Positions 12,096 to 23,258 of a stretch of 64,000 nucleotides of DNA are shown here, in pieces (the stretch's first letter is position 1; every line of letters starts with the position of its first letter). The notes under the pieces are model-generated. The model did no database searches. It was not told the origin of the DNA and saw only the letters and a program-made list of their open reading frames with translations. Source of the stretch: Streptomyces sp. NBC_01317 (lineage in GTDB: Bacteria; Actinomycetota; Actinomycetes; Streptomycetales; Streptomycetaceae). Position numbers and translations under genes: made by a program. Location of the stretch: assembly GCF_035961655.1 (NCBI RefSeq), contig NZ_CP108393.1, positions 5,255,001 through 5,319,000 on the forward strand, written 5' to 3'.

Positions 12096-13938
12096 CCGCG
12101 GCCGTCAGGGCCGGGGAGCGGCGGTGAGGGTGCCCGTGGTGCTGGGGACCGCCGCTCTGCTGCTGGCGGGTTGTGCGTCGATCCCGGACAGCGGCGACGT
12201 GGAGCCGGTGAAGGCGTCCCCGCGCGGGGGCGAGTCGCAGGTGCGCGTGTACGCGGTGCCGCCGCGCGCGAAGGCCGCTCCCGACGAGATCGTGGACGGC
12301 TTCCTGGAGGCCATGACCAGTGACGATCCCGACTTCGCGATGGCCAGGAAGTACCTGACGGACCAGCGGTCCAAGGCCTGGCAGCCGGAGGCCGGTACGA
12401 CGGTGCTGCGGGACGCGCCCGCGGCGGCGGCGCCCAAGCAGCCGGACGGCGCGGAGCCGTCCGGGAAGACGTTCCAGCTGTACGGCGACCAGATCGCCGA
12501 CGTGGACTCCACGCACTCGTACGAGCAGGTCGCGCCGATCCCGTACACGGGCACGATCCATCTGGTGCAGCAGAACGTCGGCTCCGAGGGCAAGGAGTGG
12601 CGGATCGACGACCTGCCGCAGGGGCTGGTGCTCGGGGAGTCGGACTTCCAGCGGAACTACCGCTCGGTGAACAAGTACTACTTCGCCTCGGGGGAGAGCT
12701 GGCTGGTGGCCGATCCGGTCTACATCCGGCAGCGAATAGACCCCACGACGCGGATGGACCCGGTCACGCAGGCGGTCAAGGCGCTGCTGGACGGGCCGAC
12801 GAACTGGTTGAAGCCGGTGGTGGATTCGCCGTTCCCGACCGGTACGGCGTTGCGGAAGGGCACCCGGACGCTGGAGTTCGACGACCGGAACGGGCTGAAG
12901 GTGCCGCTGAACGACAAGGCGGCCAAGGCGGGTCACGACCAGTGCCGGAAGATGGCGGCGCAACTGCTCTTCACCCTGCGGGACCTGACGTCCACCCCGG
13001 TGGGGCGGGTCGAGCTGCTGGCGAACGGTTCCTCGCTCTGTGTCCTGGACGGGGACCAGGCGGAGGAGTTCGCCCCGGACCACAGCGCGGGCCGGGCCGA
13101 CACGCCGTACTTCGTCGACCAGGAGGGGCGGCTGTCGCTGCTCGCGTCCGGCGGCGACGGTTCTTCCGAACAGAGCCGGGTCAGGGGGCCGTTCGGTGAC
13201 GGCACGGTGAAGCTCGACTCGGTCGCGGTGGCCAGGGACGAGCGGCGCGCGGCGGCGGTCACCAACGGTTCCAAGTCGCTGTATGTGGCGCCCGTGATGG
13301 CGGCGGGCGAGCTGGGGCAGCCGCTGGTGACCAGTCAGGGCGTCGGTGCGAAGGACCGGTTGTCCGCGCCGAGCTGGGACGGGCACGGCGACCTGTGGGT
13401 CGCGGACCGCGACCCCGCCAAGCCGCGGCTGCTCCGGCTGGCGGACGGCGTGGGGACGCCGCAGGAGGTCACGGTCGACGGACTGGGCGGCGCGCGGGTG
13501 GAGGCGCTCCGGGTGTCGGCGGACGGGGTGCGGATCGCGCTGCTGCTGTCCAAGGACGGGCGGACCACCCTCCAGATCGGCCGGGTGGAGCGGCACGGCT
13601 CCGGCGCCGACACACAGGTGTCCGTGGTGGAACTGCAAGCTGCGGCCCCGCAGATGGACACGGTCACCGCCGTCTCCTGGGCGGGTCCCAGCCGGCTGGT
13701 GGTGGTCGGCAAGGAGGCCGGCGGGGTCCAGCAGGTGCGCTACCTCCAGACCGACGGGTCGACGTCGGCGGCGAGTGTGCTGCCGGGGCTGAACCAGGTG
13801 ACGGCGATCGCGGCGGCGGACGACGAGCAGCAGCCGCTGGTCGCCGATTCCGAGGACGCCGGGATCGTACGGCTGCCCACCGGGGCGAACTGGCAGACGG
13901 TCGTGCCGGCCGGTTCTTCGCCCGTCTACCCGGGCTGA
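12085..13938 (+). CDS. lpqB: LpqB, lipoprotein partner of MtrAB
   Basis: 617 aa from a GTG at 12085 with GGGAGGA upstream; it overlaps the end of mtrB. The signal peptide ends in a lipobox LLLAGC with Cys30 as the lipidation site, so the protein is anchored on the outer face of the membrane. A GerMN-type domain covers about 200-330 (TRMDPVTQAVKALLDGPTNW, LTSTPVGRVELLANG). The C-terminal half is a WD40/beta-propeller-like region with repeated blades. In mycobacteria and Streptomyces LpqB modulates MtrB from the extracytoplasmic side. Confidence 0.95.
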   Translation: MGADRGRQGRGAAVRVPVVLGTAALLLAGCASIPDSGDVEPVKASPRGGESQVRVYAVPPRAKAAPDEIVDGFLEAMTSDDPDFAMARKYLTDQRSKAWQPEAGTTVLRDAPAAAAPKQPDGAEPSGKTFQLYGDQIADVDSTHSYEQVAPIPYTGTIHLVQQNVGSEGKEWRIDDLPQGLVLGESDFQRNYRSVNKYYFASGESWLVADPVYIRQRIDPTTRMDPVTQAVKALLDGPTNWLKPVVDSPFPTGTALRKGTRTLEFDDRNGLKVPLNDKAAKAGHDQCRKMAAQLLFTLRDLTSTPVGRVELLANGSSLCVLDGDQAEEFAPDHSAGRADTPYFVDQEGRLSLLASGGDGSSEQSRVRGPFGDGTVKLDSVAVARDERRAAAVTNGSKSLYVAPVMAAGELGQPLVTSQGVGAKDRLSAPSWDGHGDLWVADRDPAKPRLLRLADGVGTPQEVTVDGLGGARVEALRVSADGVRIALLLSKDGRTTLQIGRVERHGSGADTQVSVVELQAAAPQMDTVTAVSWAGPSRLVVVGKEAGGVQQVRYLQTDGSTSAASVLPGLNQVTAIAAADDEQQPLVADSEDAGIVRLPTGANWQTVVPAGSSPVYPG

Positions 13939-13998
13939 GCGGACTTTGCCCGATCTGGTTGTCCACAGGGGTGGCCGGGTGCCTTCGGCGTTGGCACA

Positions 13999-14730
13999 GT
14001 GAGTGCCATGCGGGGGTGGTGGCGGGAGATCACCGGCCTGGTGCTTCCGGTCGCCTGTGGCGGCTGCGGCAGCCCCAGGACTCCGCTGTGCGAGGACTGC
14101 CGGCGGGCGCTGTACGGGATGTGGCCGTGCCGGGTCAGGCCGGTGCCGGAACCGCCGGGGCTGCCGCCGGTGCACGCCGCCGCGCCGTACGAGGACGCGG
14201 TACGGGCGGTGCTCCTGGCGCACAAGGAGCGCGGCGCGCTCGGGCTGGCCGGTCCGCTGGGCAGGGCGCTGGCGGGCGCCGTACAGGCCGCTGTGCCGCC
14301 CGGTACGGGCGTGGGGCCGCTGCTGCTCGTCCCGGTGCCGTCGTCCCGGCGCGCGGTCGGTGCGCGGGGGCACGACGCCACGCGGCGTACGGCGCTGGCC
14401 GCCGCGGCCGAGCTGCGGCGCGCGGGCCGCTCCGCCCGGGTGCTGCCGGTGCTGCGGCAGCGGCGCGCGGTCGCCGACCAGGCGGGCCTGGGCGCCCCTC
14501 AGAGGCTGGCGAACCTGTCAGGGGCCCTGGAGGTCGCGGTCGGCGGTGCGCGGCTGCTGGAGGGCGGCAGAGTGGTGCTGGTGGACGATCTCATGACCAC
14601 GGGCGCCTCGCTGGTCGAGGCGGCGCGGGCGGTGCGGGCCGGCACCCGGCCCGGCGTTCCGGGATTCGCGCAGGTGAGCGCGGCGGTGGTGGCCGCGCCG
14701 CCGCTGTCCTTCGAAATAAACCGGAACTGA
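13999..14730 (+). CDS. ComF family phosphoribosyltransferase-like protein
   Basis: 243 aa from a GTG at 13999; an ATG three codons later is an equal choice, since neither has a strong ribosome binding site. The N-terminal zinc-finger pattern CGGCGSPRTPLCEDC is typical of ComF proteins, and the phosphoribosyltransferase core carries the PRPP loop VVLVDDLMTTGAS at about 193-205. ComFC proteins take part in DNA uptake in naturally competent bacteria, but Streptomyces has no known competence and the role here is open. It lies 60 bp after lpqB on the same strand and just before the hpf leader. Confidence 0.88.
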   Translation: MSAMRGWWREITGLVLPVACGGCGSPRTPLCEDCRRALYGMWPCRVRPVPEPPGLPPVHAAAPYEDAVRAVLLAHKERGALGLAGPLGRALAGAVQAAVPPGTGVGPLLLVPVPSSRRAVGARGHDATRRTALAAAAELRRAGRSARVLPVLRQRRAVADQAGLGAPQRLANLSGALEVAVGGARLLEGGRVVLVDDLMTTGASLVEAARAVRAGTRPGVPGFAQVSAAVVAAPPLSFEINRN

Positions 14731-14924
14731 AGCCGATCTTGCATCCTTCCTGGTGGAGGGGGAAGGGAATCACCTGAACGGAGCTACATGCCGGTAGCAG
14801 GTGCCGACACCCGTCCGGGCGAGCTATGTTCGGTTGTGAGGAATGGTGGAAGCCGTGACTCACTGAATGCACTGGTCTGCTACGGCGTTTTTCAGCACCT
14901 CGGAATTTCGGGGGAGTGGGGAGC

Positions 14925-15005
14925 ATGCCGTCGGGGGAGGAGGAGGTGAAAGTCGCCAAGTCCGAGGCTCCGGTGACTACCGGGGTCTGGTGCAACAGGG
15001 AGTAA
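14925..15005 (+). CDS. Candidate 19-26 aa leader peptide upstream of hpf
   Basis: A short open frame ends with TAA at 15003-15005. It can start at an ATG at 14925 (26 aa) or, better, at a GTG at 14946 that directly follows the strong Shine-Dalgarno-like GGGGGAGGAGGAG. The shorter product reads MKVAKSEAPVTTGVWCNRE. Its stop codon overlaps the left arm of a hairpin (15005-15024) that precedes the hpf ribosome binding site, an arrangement like translational attenuators. The 315-bp gap between the comF-like gene and hpf holds nothing else convincing. Whether the peptide is made is unknown. Confidence 0.35.
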   Translation: MPSGEEEVKVAKSEAPVTTGVWCNRE

Positions 15006-15024
15006 CTCCGCAACGAGGCGGAGT
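15005..15024 (+). promoter_or_regulatory. Hairpin in the hpf leader
   Basis: ACTCCGC (15005-15011) and GCGGAGT (15018-15024) are perfect reverse complements around AACGAG. The hpf ribosome binding site (GGAACGGAG) begins about 6 nt later. The right arm GCGGAG resembles the Shine-Dalgarno of the gene, so pairing could compete with ribosome entry. It could act together with the short open frame that stops on its left arm. Confidence 0.4.
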
Positions 15025-15045
15025 GATCCGGGAACGGAGTTCTGC

Positions 15046-15732
15046 GTGGACATCGTCGTCAAGGGCCGCAAAACAGAGGTGCCCGAGCGGTTCCGGAAGC
15101 ACGTGGCCGAGAAGCTGAAGTTGGAGAGAATCCAGCAGCTCGACGGCAAGGTCATCAGCCTGGACGTCGAGGTCTCGAAGGAGCACAACCCGCGTCAGGC
15201 CAGCACATGCGACCGGGTGGAGATCACGCTCCACTCCCGCGGGCCCGTCATCAGGGCGGAGGCGGCGGCCGCAGACCCGTACGCGGCCCTGGATCTCGCC
15301 ACCACCAAGCTGGAGGCGCGGCTGCGCAAGCAGCACGAGAAGCGGCACAACCGCCGCGGTACCGGGCGGCTTTCGGCGGCCGAGGTCGTCGACGTCGTTC
15401 CCGGGGTGGCCCGGTTGAACGCGAACGGCGCGACGGTCGCCGACGAGGTACGCGCGGTGCCCACCACCAGGATCGGTTCGCTGGAGGTGCAGGGTGAAGG
15501 CCCCCTGGTGGTCAGGGAGAAGAACCACGTCGCCGCACCCATGTCGCTCGACCAGGCGCTCTACGAGATGGAGCTGGTCGGGCACGACTTCTATCTGTTC
15601 ATCGACTCCGACACCAAGGAACCGAGCGTCGTCTACCGGCGCCACGCGTACGACTACGGTGTCATCCACCTCCAGACGGACCCCTTGGCCGAGTCGCGGG
15701 CCGGCGACGCCGGCGGGGCCCTGGGTGGCTGA
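15046..15732 (+). CDS. hpf: Long-form ribosome hibernation promoting factor
   Basis: 228 aa from a GTG at 15046 with GGAACGGAG upstream. The N-terminal HPF/YfiA domain (1-100) starts VVKGRKTEVPERFRKHVAEKL and contains the basic helix TTKLEARLRKQHEKRHNRR. The C-terminal domain (about 165-225) has the long-form signature MSLDQALYEMELVGHDFYLF ... VVYRRHAYDYGVI, which dimerises ribosomes. It binds the small subunit and forms inactive 100S particles in stationary phase or stress. In Streptomyces this family is stress-induced. It has its own leader and a terminator directly after it, so it is probably a single-gene unit. Confidence 0.95.
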   Translation: MDIVVKGRKTEVPERFRKHVAEKLKLERIQQLDGKVISLDVEVSKEHNPRQASTCDRVEITLHSRGPVIRAEAAAADPYAALDLATTKLEARLRKQHEKRHNRRGTGRLSAAEVVDVVPGVARLNANGATVADEVRAVPTTRIGSLEVQGEGPLVVREKNHVAAPMSLDQALYEMELVGHDFYLFIDSDTKEPSVVYRRHAYDYGVIHLQTDPLAESRAGDAGGALGG

Positions 15733-15769
15733 GACCGAACGGTCGGGATCCGGCTGAGACATGCCCCCC

Positions 15770-15812
15770 GGTGGTGCCCTTGAGGACTCCGTGAGCCCTC
15801 AAGGGCACCACC
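15770..15812 (+). terminator. Strong terminator after hpf
   Basis: A 16-bp perfect stem, 15770-15785 with 15797-15812, encloses an 11-nt loop, starting 38 nt after the hpf stop. Confidence 0.8.
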
Positions 15813-15941
15813 GTGTGGCAGCGGCGTCACCGCTCCGGGGCCCGGGCATGAAATCATGGCGTCGCAAGCCAACCGGTGGTCTGCGAACTGCGGTTGGCCG
15901 GCACTCATGAACTCGGGCCATGGCCTTCAGGGGGAGGAACG

Positions 15942-16703
15942 ATGGCGGACAGCTTCGGGCCGGTGCACCACACGGACGACGCCGGCCACAGGGTCGGGGG
16001 TCCGGGGTCGGACGCCGACACGGACCGGGGCGGGTCACGCAAGGAGCCGATCCGGGTCCTCGTGGTGGACGACCACGCGCTCTTCCGCCGGGGCCTGGAG
16101 ATCGTCCTGGCCCAGGAGGAGGACATCCAGGTCATCGGCGAGGCGGGCGACGGCGCGGAGGCCGTCGACAAGGCGGCCGACCTGCTGCCGGACATCGTGC
16201 TGATGGACGTACGGATGCCCAAGCGCGGCGGAATCGAGGCGTGCACCTCCATCAAAGAGGTGGCACCCAGTGCCAAAATCATCATGCTGACGATCAGCGA
16301 CGAGGAGGCCGACCTCTACGACGCGATCAAGGCGGGTGCGACCGGTTATCTCCTCAAGGAGATCTCCACCGACGAGGTGGCCACCGCCATTCGCGCGGTG
16401 GCCGACGGACAGTCGCAGATCAGCCCTTCCATGGCGTCCAAGCTGCTGACCGAGTTCAAATCGATGATTCAGCGCTCCGACGAGCGAAGACTCGTTCCGG
16501 CGCCGCGTCTCACCGAGCGGGAGCTGGAAGTCCTCAAACTGGTCGCCACGGGAATGAACAACCGTGATATCGCCAAGGAGTTGTTCATCTCCGAGAACAC
16601 CGTGAAGAACCACGTCCGCAACATTCTGGAGAAGCTGCAACTGCACTCCAGGATGGAGGCCGTGGTCTACGCGATGCGGGAGAAGATCCTCGAGATCCGC
16701 TGA
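15942..16703 (+). CDS. Orphan NarL/LuxR-family response regulator (OrrA-like)
   Basis: 253 aa from the ATG at 15942 with GGGGGAGGAAC before it. After a 35-residue polar N-terminal extension comes a receiver domain with Asp43-Asp44, the phospho-acceptor Asp89 in [10 protein letters not shown], Thr117 and Lys139. The LuxR helix-turn-helix at about 185-248 reads [20 protein letters not shown] ... [16 protein letters not shown]. No histidine kinase gene is adjacent. By position between hpf and secA it corresponds to the S. coelicolor regulator I remember as OrrA (SCO3008), reported to influence differentiation and antibiotic production. That identity is from context, not from an alignment. Confidence 0.9.
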   Translation: MADSFGPVHHTDDAGHRVGGPGSDADTDRGGSRKEPIRVLVVDDHALFRRGLEIVLAQEEDIQVIGEAGDGAEAVDKAADLLPDIVLMDVRMPKRGGIEACTSIKEVAPSAKIIMLTISDEEADLYDAIKAGATGYLLKEISTDEVATAIRAVADGQSQISPSMASKLLTEFKSMIQRSDERRLVPAPRLTERELEVLKLVATGMNNRDIAKELFISENTVKNHVRNILEKLQLHSRMEAVVYAMREKILEIR

Positions 16704-16726
16704 CGGCCGGTGTGCGCGCCGGCACG

Positions 16727-17914
16727 TCAGAGCGCGGTGAGCGCCTCCGCCAGGGCGCCGCGCAGTTCGGGCGCGTCGACCCGCTCCACGCGTACGTCCG
16801 AGCAGCCGACCCACTCCGCCGCCTCGCGCAGCGCCAGGGCCATCGGGAGCACGGCCTTCGGGGTGTCCAGGGAGACGTGCTTGGCGACGAGCGTCTGCCC
16901 CTCGCGCGCCGGGTCGACGCGGCCCAGCAGCCGGCCGCCGGACAGCAGCGGCATCGCGAAGTAGCCGTACACCCGCTTGGGCTTGGGGACGTACGCCTCC
17001 AGGCGGTGGGTGAAGCCGAAGATCCGCTCGGTGCGCGCCCGCTCCCAGATCAGGGAGTCGAACGGGGACATCAGTGTCGTACGGTGCCGGCCCTTCGGCG
17101 GGCTCGCCAGCGCCTCCGGATCGGCCCAGGCGGGCTTCGTCCAGCCCTGGACCGTCACCGGGACCAGCCCGGAGTCCGCGATCACGGCGTCGACCTGCTC
17201 GCCCTTGAGCCGGTGGTAGTCCGCGAGGTCGGCGCGGGTGCCGACGCCCAGCGAACGGCCCGCGAGCCGGACCAGCCGGCGAAGGCACTCGGTGTCGTCC
17301 AGGTCGTCGTGGAGGAGAGCGTCGGGGACGGCGCGCTCCGCCAGGTCGTACACCCGCTTCCAGCTCCGGCGGCCCGTGCAGACCACCTCGCCGTGCATCA
17401 GCGCCCGCTCGACGGCGACCTTGGCCTCCGACCAGTCCCACCAGGGGCCGCCGTTCTTGGCGCCGCCCAGCTCCGTGGCGGTCAGGGGGCCCTCCGCGCG
17501 CAGCTGCTTGATCACCGTTTCGTACGCGCCGTCCGCCAGCTCGTGGTACCAGTTCGGGCGGTTCCGGTACGCGCGGCGGCGGAACGCGAAGTGCGGCCAC
17601 TCCTCGATCGGCAGGATGCAGGCCGCGTGCGACCAGTACTCGAAGGCGTGCGGCGCCGCGTCCGTGCCCGGGGGCGTCCAGTACGCGTCCTCGACGGTCC
17701 TGCGGCCCACCGCGCCCAGGCGCGCGTACGGGATCAGCTCGTGCGAACGGGCCAGCACCGAGATCGTGTCCAGCTGGACGGCCCCGAGGTGGCGCAGCAC
17801 GCCCCGGACCCCGCCCCGGCGGTCCGGGGCGCCGAGGAATCCCTGGGCGCGCAGCGCGATACGGCGGGCCTCGTCGGCGGACAGCTCGGCGGCGGGGGGC
17901 GGCACAGTCGTCAT
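16727..17914 (-). CDS. YcaQ/AlkZ-like DNA glycosylase (winged-helix HTH_42 family)
   Basis: 395 aa. The family fold consists of tandem winged helices, and the QxD catalytic motif is present as Gln47-Leu-Asp49 in HLGAVQLDTISVLARS. Other family landmarks are the DAYWTPPGTD and HAFEYWSHAACILP blocks and the C-terminal PFDSLIWERARTERIFGFTH. Members such as E. coli YcaQ (AlkX) and Streptomyces AlkZ unhook interstrand crosslinks and remove bulky alkylated purines; AlkZ gives self-resistance to azinomycin. Here there is no biosynthetic cluster nearby, so it is probably a housekeeping repair enzyme. It converges on the response regulator with only 23 bp between the stops. Confidence 0.87.
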   Translation of the reverse strand: MTTVPPPAAELSADEARRIALRAQGFLGAPDRRGGVRGVLRHLGAVQLDTISVLARSHELIPYARLGAVGRRTVEDAYWTPPGTDAAPHAFEYWSHAACILPIEEWPHFAFRRRAYRNRPNWYHELADGAYETVIKQLRAEGPLTATELGGAKNGGPWWDWSEAKVAVERALMHGEVVCTGRRSWKRVYDLAERAVPDALLHDDLDDTECLRRLVRLAGRSLGVGTRADLADYHRLKGEQVDAVIADSGLVPVTVQGWTKPAWADPEALASPPKGRHRTTLMSPFDSLIWERARTERIFGFTHRLEAYVPKPKRVYGYFAMPLLSGGRLLGRVDPAREGQTLVAKHVSLDTPKAVLPMALALREAAEWVGCSDVRVERVDAPELRGALAEALTAL

Positions 17915-17979
17915 GTCCGCACGATAGACGGCGGCACTGACAGCGGACCGCTCGCGGGGGGACGCCCGCGCGGGGCGGC

Positions 17980-18561
17980 TCAGGGCCGGGCGGGCAGGTA
18001 CGGACAGGTGCTCGGCAGGCCGACGTCGGACGGGAGCACCGCGCCGATCCAGCAGTCACGCAGCGTGCCCTTGTTGAGCAGCCCCGCGCGGAGCGTGCCC
18101 TCCATCACAAAACCCGACTTCTCGGCCACCGCGCGTGAGCCGGTGTTGCCCACCTCGGCGCGCCACTCCAGCCGTATCGCGCCCAGCGTCGTGAAGGCGA
18201 ACCTGGTCAGCGCGGTCACAGCCTCCGTCATGTAGCCGTGGCCCCGGTGCTCCTTCGCCGTCCAGTAGCCGATCTCCCAGGTCCCGGCCCTGGGGTGGTG
18301 CAGCGAGACGGCGGCCACCAGCGGACCACCGAGCGCGCTTTCGCCCCGCCGCACGGCGAAGGTGTACTCGGTGTCGTCGCGCCAGCCGTCCGGGACCAGC
18401 CGTTCCACGAACTGTTCCGCGTGCCGGCGCGCGTACGGCGAGGGGATCGTCGTCCAGCGCCGGATCGAGGGGTCCTGGCAGGCCTCGAAGACGGCGTCCG
18501 TGTCGTCCGGGGTGAAGGTGCGCAGGGTCAGGCGCTCGGTCGTGAGGGTGAGGGGCTCCAT
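17980..18561 (-). CDS. GNAT family N-acetyltransferase (RimJ/RimL-like)
   Basis: 193 aa from the ATG at 18561; a longer frame to 18627 is possible but less likely. It opens [20 protein letters not shown], the usual first strand and helix of RimJ/RimL-type acetyltransferases. The acetyl-CoA loop reads [12 protein letters not shown] at about 115-126, and the late motif [19 protein letters not shown] is also typical. It transfers an acetyl group from acetyl-CoA to an unknown amine, either a protein N-terminus or a small molecule. It lies on the same strand as the glycosylase gene, 65 bp upstream of it, and is divergent from secA. Confidence 0.88.
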   Translation of the reverse strand: MEPLTLTTERLTLRTFTPDDTDAVFEACQDPSIRRWTTIPSPYARRHAEQFVERLVPDGWRDDTEYTFAVRRGESALGGPLVAAVSLHHPRAGTWEIGYWTAKEHRGHGYMTEAVTALTRFAFTTLGAIRLEWRAEVGNTGSRAVAEKSGFVMEGTLRAGLLNKGTLRDCWIGAVLPSDVGLPSTCPYLPARP

Positions 18562-18801
18562 GTACGGATTCTGGTGATCGCCGGCCCGTGGCGCGAGCAC
18601 TTTTCGTGTCTCACCGGCACCTTCCACGCGTCCCGCGCGTTCTCATTGCGGGTGACAGCAGGCCTGCGTGACAGCGGCCCTCCCGGCGCAGGCGGGTCCT
18701 CGCTTACGATGGCCGATGCGGTGGGGCCCGCCTGCCGTGCCCGCGCCCGTGTTCCTATACGACCCACGTGCCAGGCCCGACCGGCAAGGAGACCAGCCTC
18801 A

Positions 18802-21624
<2,823 letters not shown>

Positions 21625-21671
21625 CTCCTGACGGGTCCTCCTGAGGGACCACGACGGAACGGGCCACGGAC

Positions 21672-21710
21672 CGGGCCGGGGTGCGCACACGCGGTGCGCG
21701 CCCCGGCCCG
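21672..21710. terminator. Bidirectional terminator between secA and the Rv3235-like gene
   Basis: Arms 21672-21688 and 21694-21710 pair over 17 positions with one G-T wobble, around the loop ACGCG. It sits between two convergent stop codons, so it could serve both genes. Confidence 0.75.
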
Positions 21711-21724
21711 TTCTCATGTCCGGC

Positions 21725-22402
21725 TCAGGTCCGGTCGCCGCCCAGCTCGACCGCCGCGCACCGCCAGCGCAGATCGGTGCCCCGCTCCAGCCGGAAGGCC
21801 AGGGCCCGCACCTGTGCGCCCGCGGCGATGCTGGCGGACGCCTCCAGGACGCCGGGGCGCGGCTCGAAGCTCCGGCAGGTACGGACGACGGGGTGCACGC
21901 CCCGCGCCCGCAGCGGGGTGCCGGGCGCGAGGCGTACGAGCTGCTCGTACGCGGGTCCGACGGTCTGGCCGAGCATCCAGTGGACGGGCCGGCGCCCGCT
22001 GAGGACGGCGAGCAGGCGCTCGGCGAACAGTTCGTGGGGCGGGACGTGGCGGCGGCGCTGCGGGCCCACGGTGCCGGGCCTGCGCTGGTCTCGCCGACCG
22101 GGCGGCCTGGATCCGGCGACCGGCCGTCCGGCGGGCGCGGAGCCGGCCTGGCCGGCCGGACCGGCGGGGGAGCGGGTGGTGCCGGTCGGCCTGGTCGGAC
22201 GGGTGGCCGTCGCGGCCCCCGCCACCGTCGCGGCGCCGCCCGCGCTGTTGGTACCGCCCGCTGTGCGAGCCGCCTCCGCCGTACCCGAGGTGGCCGCCCC
22301 CGCGTGGTGGGTCGTGCCCGCCGCACCTGTCGCGCCCGGGTCGCGGGTGGTGTCCGCCGCCTCCGTCGCGCCTGCCGCGCGAGTCGTTCCTGTCGTGGTC
22401 AC
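21725..22402 (-). CDS. Rv3235 family protein
   Basis: 225 aa from a GTG at 22402 (VTTTGTTRAAGATEA) with GGGGG upstream; an upstream TTG at 22492 would give 255 aa, so the start is uncertain. The first about 120 residues are a low-complexity Ala/Thr/Gly/Pro segment. The conserved Rv3235 domain is the last about 110 residues: LFAERLLAVLSGRRPVHWML, YEQLVRLAPG, VVRTCRSFEPRPGVLEASAS and FRLERGTDLRWRCAAVELG. The family, named for a mycobacterial gene, is regularly found next to secA in actinobacteria, but its function is unknown. It is convergent with secA. Confidence 0.8.
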   Translation of the reverse strand: MTTTGTTRAAGATEAADTTRDPGATGAAGTTHHAGAATSGTAEAARTAGGTNSAGGAATVAGAATATRPTRPTGTTRSPAGPAGQAGSAPAGRPVAGSRPPGRRDQRRPGTVGPQRRRHVPPHELFAERLLAVLSGRRPVHWMLGQTVGPAYEQLVRLAPGTPLRARGVHPVVRTCRSFEPRPGVLEASASIAAGAQVRALAFRLERGTDLRWRCAAVELGGDRT

Positions 22403-22681
22403 GCAGATCGCCCCCGTTCTGCCCGTCCGGTTCGAATACCGGGCGGTAACTTGTGATGGGGATCTTCTACGGGGCCGGGGAGACCGTGGCAAGAGCCGTC
22501 CGTGGGCGCGCCGCGCGGCCGTGATGTCACCTATCCGGGTGACGGGCGGTCCGTACGGCCCCGGCGGGGGCAGGGAGGACGGTTCCCGGGTGGACGCCGG
22601 GGGACCTCGTACGCGTCACCCCCACGAGGGATTCCCGCACGTATCCTTAAGCGCTCACCCGACTAGGAAAGCGGTCAGCCC

Positions 22682-23188
22682 ATGCGCGTCTATGTCCCCT
22701 CGACCCTCCCCGGTCTCGCGGAGGCGCACAAGACGGGCGAGCTGGGCCCCGGGCCGCTGACGGCCTACGCGGTGACCCCCGGGCTGCGCGAGTGGTACGT
22801 CTCCGACGACATCGAGGAGCTGGAGTACGCGGCCCTCAACCGGGCCGCCGCCGCCTCCCTCCGCCTCCTCGCCGCGGACCCGGACGCCGCCCGCCGCCGG
22901 GTGGTCGTCGCCGTCGACGTCCCCGACAGGGAAGCCGTCTCCGACCCGGACCGCGGCCTGGACTCCGCCGGTCTCGGCGAGGTGCGGATCGCCGCGGCCG
23001 TGCCGCTCGCCGGGGCCGCCGCCGTCCACATCGACGCGGACGACGCGGACGCCGACGTCTCGGCCGCCGCCGCCGCGCTGGGCGCCGCGGATCACGGCGA
23101 CGACGACGCGCAGTTCGTCGTGGACGGCGCCGAGGACCACGAACTGCTCTGGTACGGCGTCCAGGAGATCGGCCACCTCATCGGCTGA
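22682..23188 (+). CDS. DUF6912 family protein
   Basis: 168 aa. The N-terminus MRVYVPSTLPGLAEAHKTGE and the acidic, Ala-rich body with EWYVSDDIEELEYAALNRAA are typical of a small actinobacterial family annotated DUF6912. There is no signal peptide or membrane segment and no recognisable catalytic motif. The protein is strongly acidic. The C-terminal ELLWYGVQEIGHLIG is the most conserved part from memory. It is followed after 70 bp by the HAD hydrolase on the same strand, and the two may be co-transcribed. Confidence 0.8.
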   Translation: MRVYVPSTLPGLAEAHKTGELGPGPLTAYAVTPGLREWYVSDDIEELEYAALNRAAAASLRLLAADPDAARRRVVVAVDVPDREAVSDPDRGLDSAGLGEVRIAAAVPLAGAAAVHIDADDADADVSAAAAALGAADHGDDDAQFVVDGAEDHELLWYGVQEIGHLIG

Positions 23189-23258
23189 GCGGGCCGCCGG
23201 GACCCGTACGGCCCGTGGCCACTGCACCGATGTCAGTGGCGGGCGGTACGGTTTTGCC

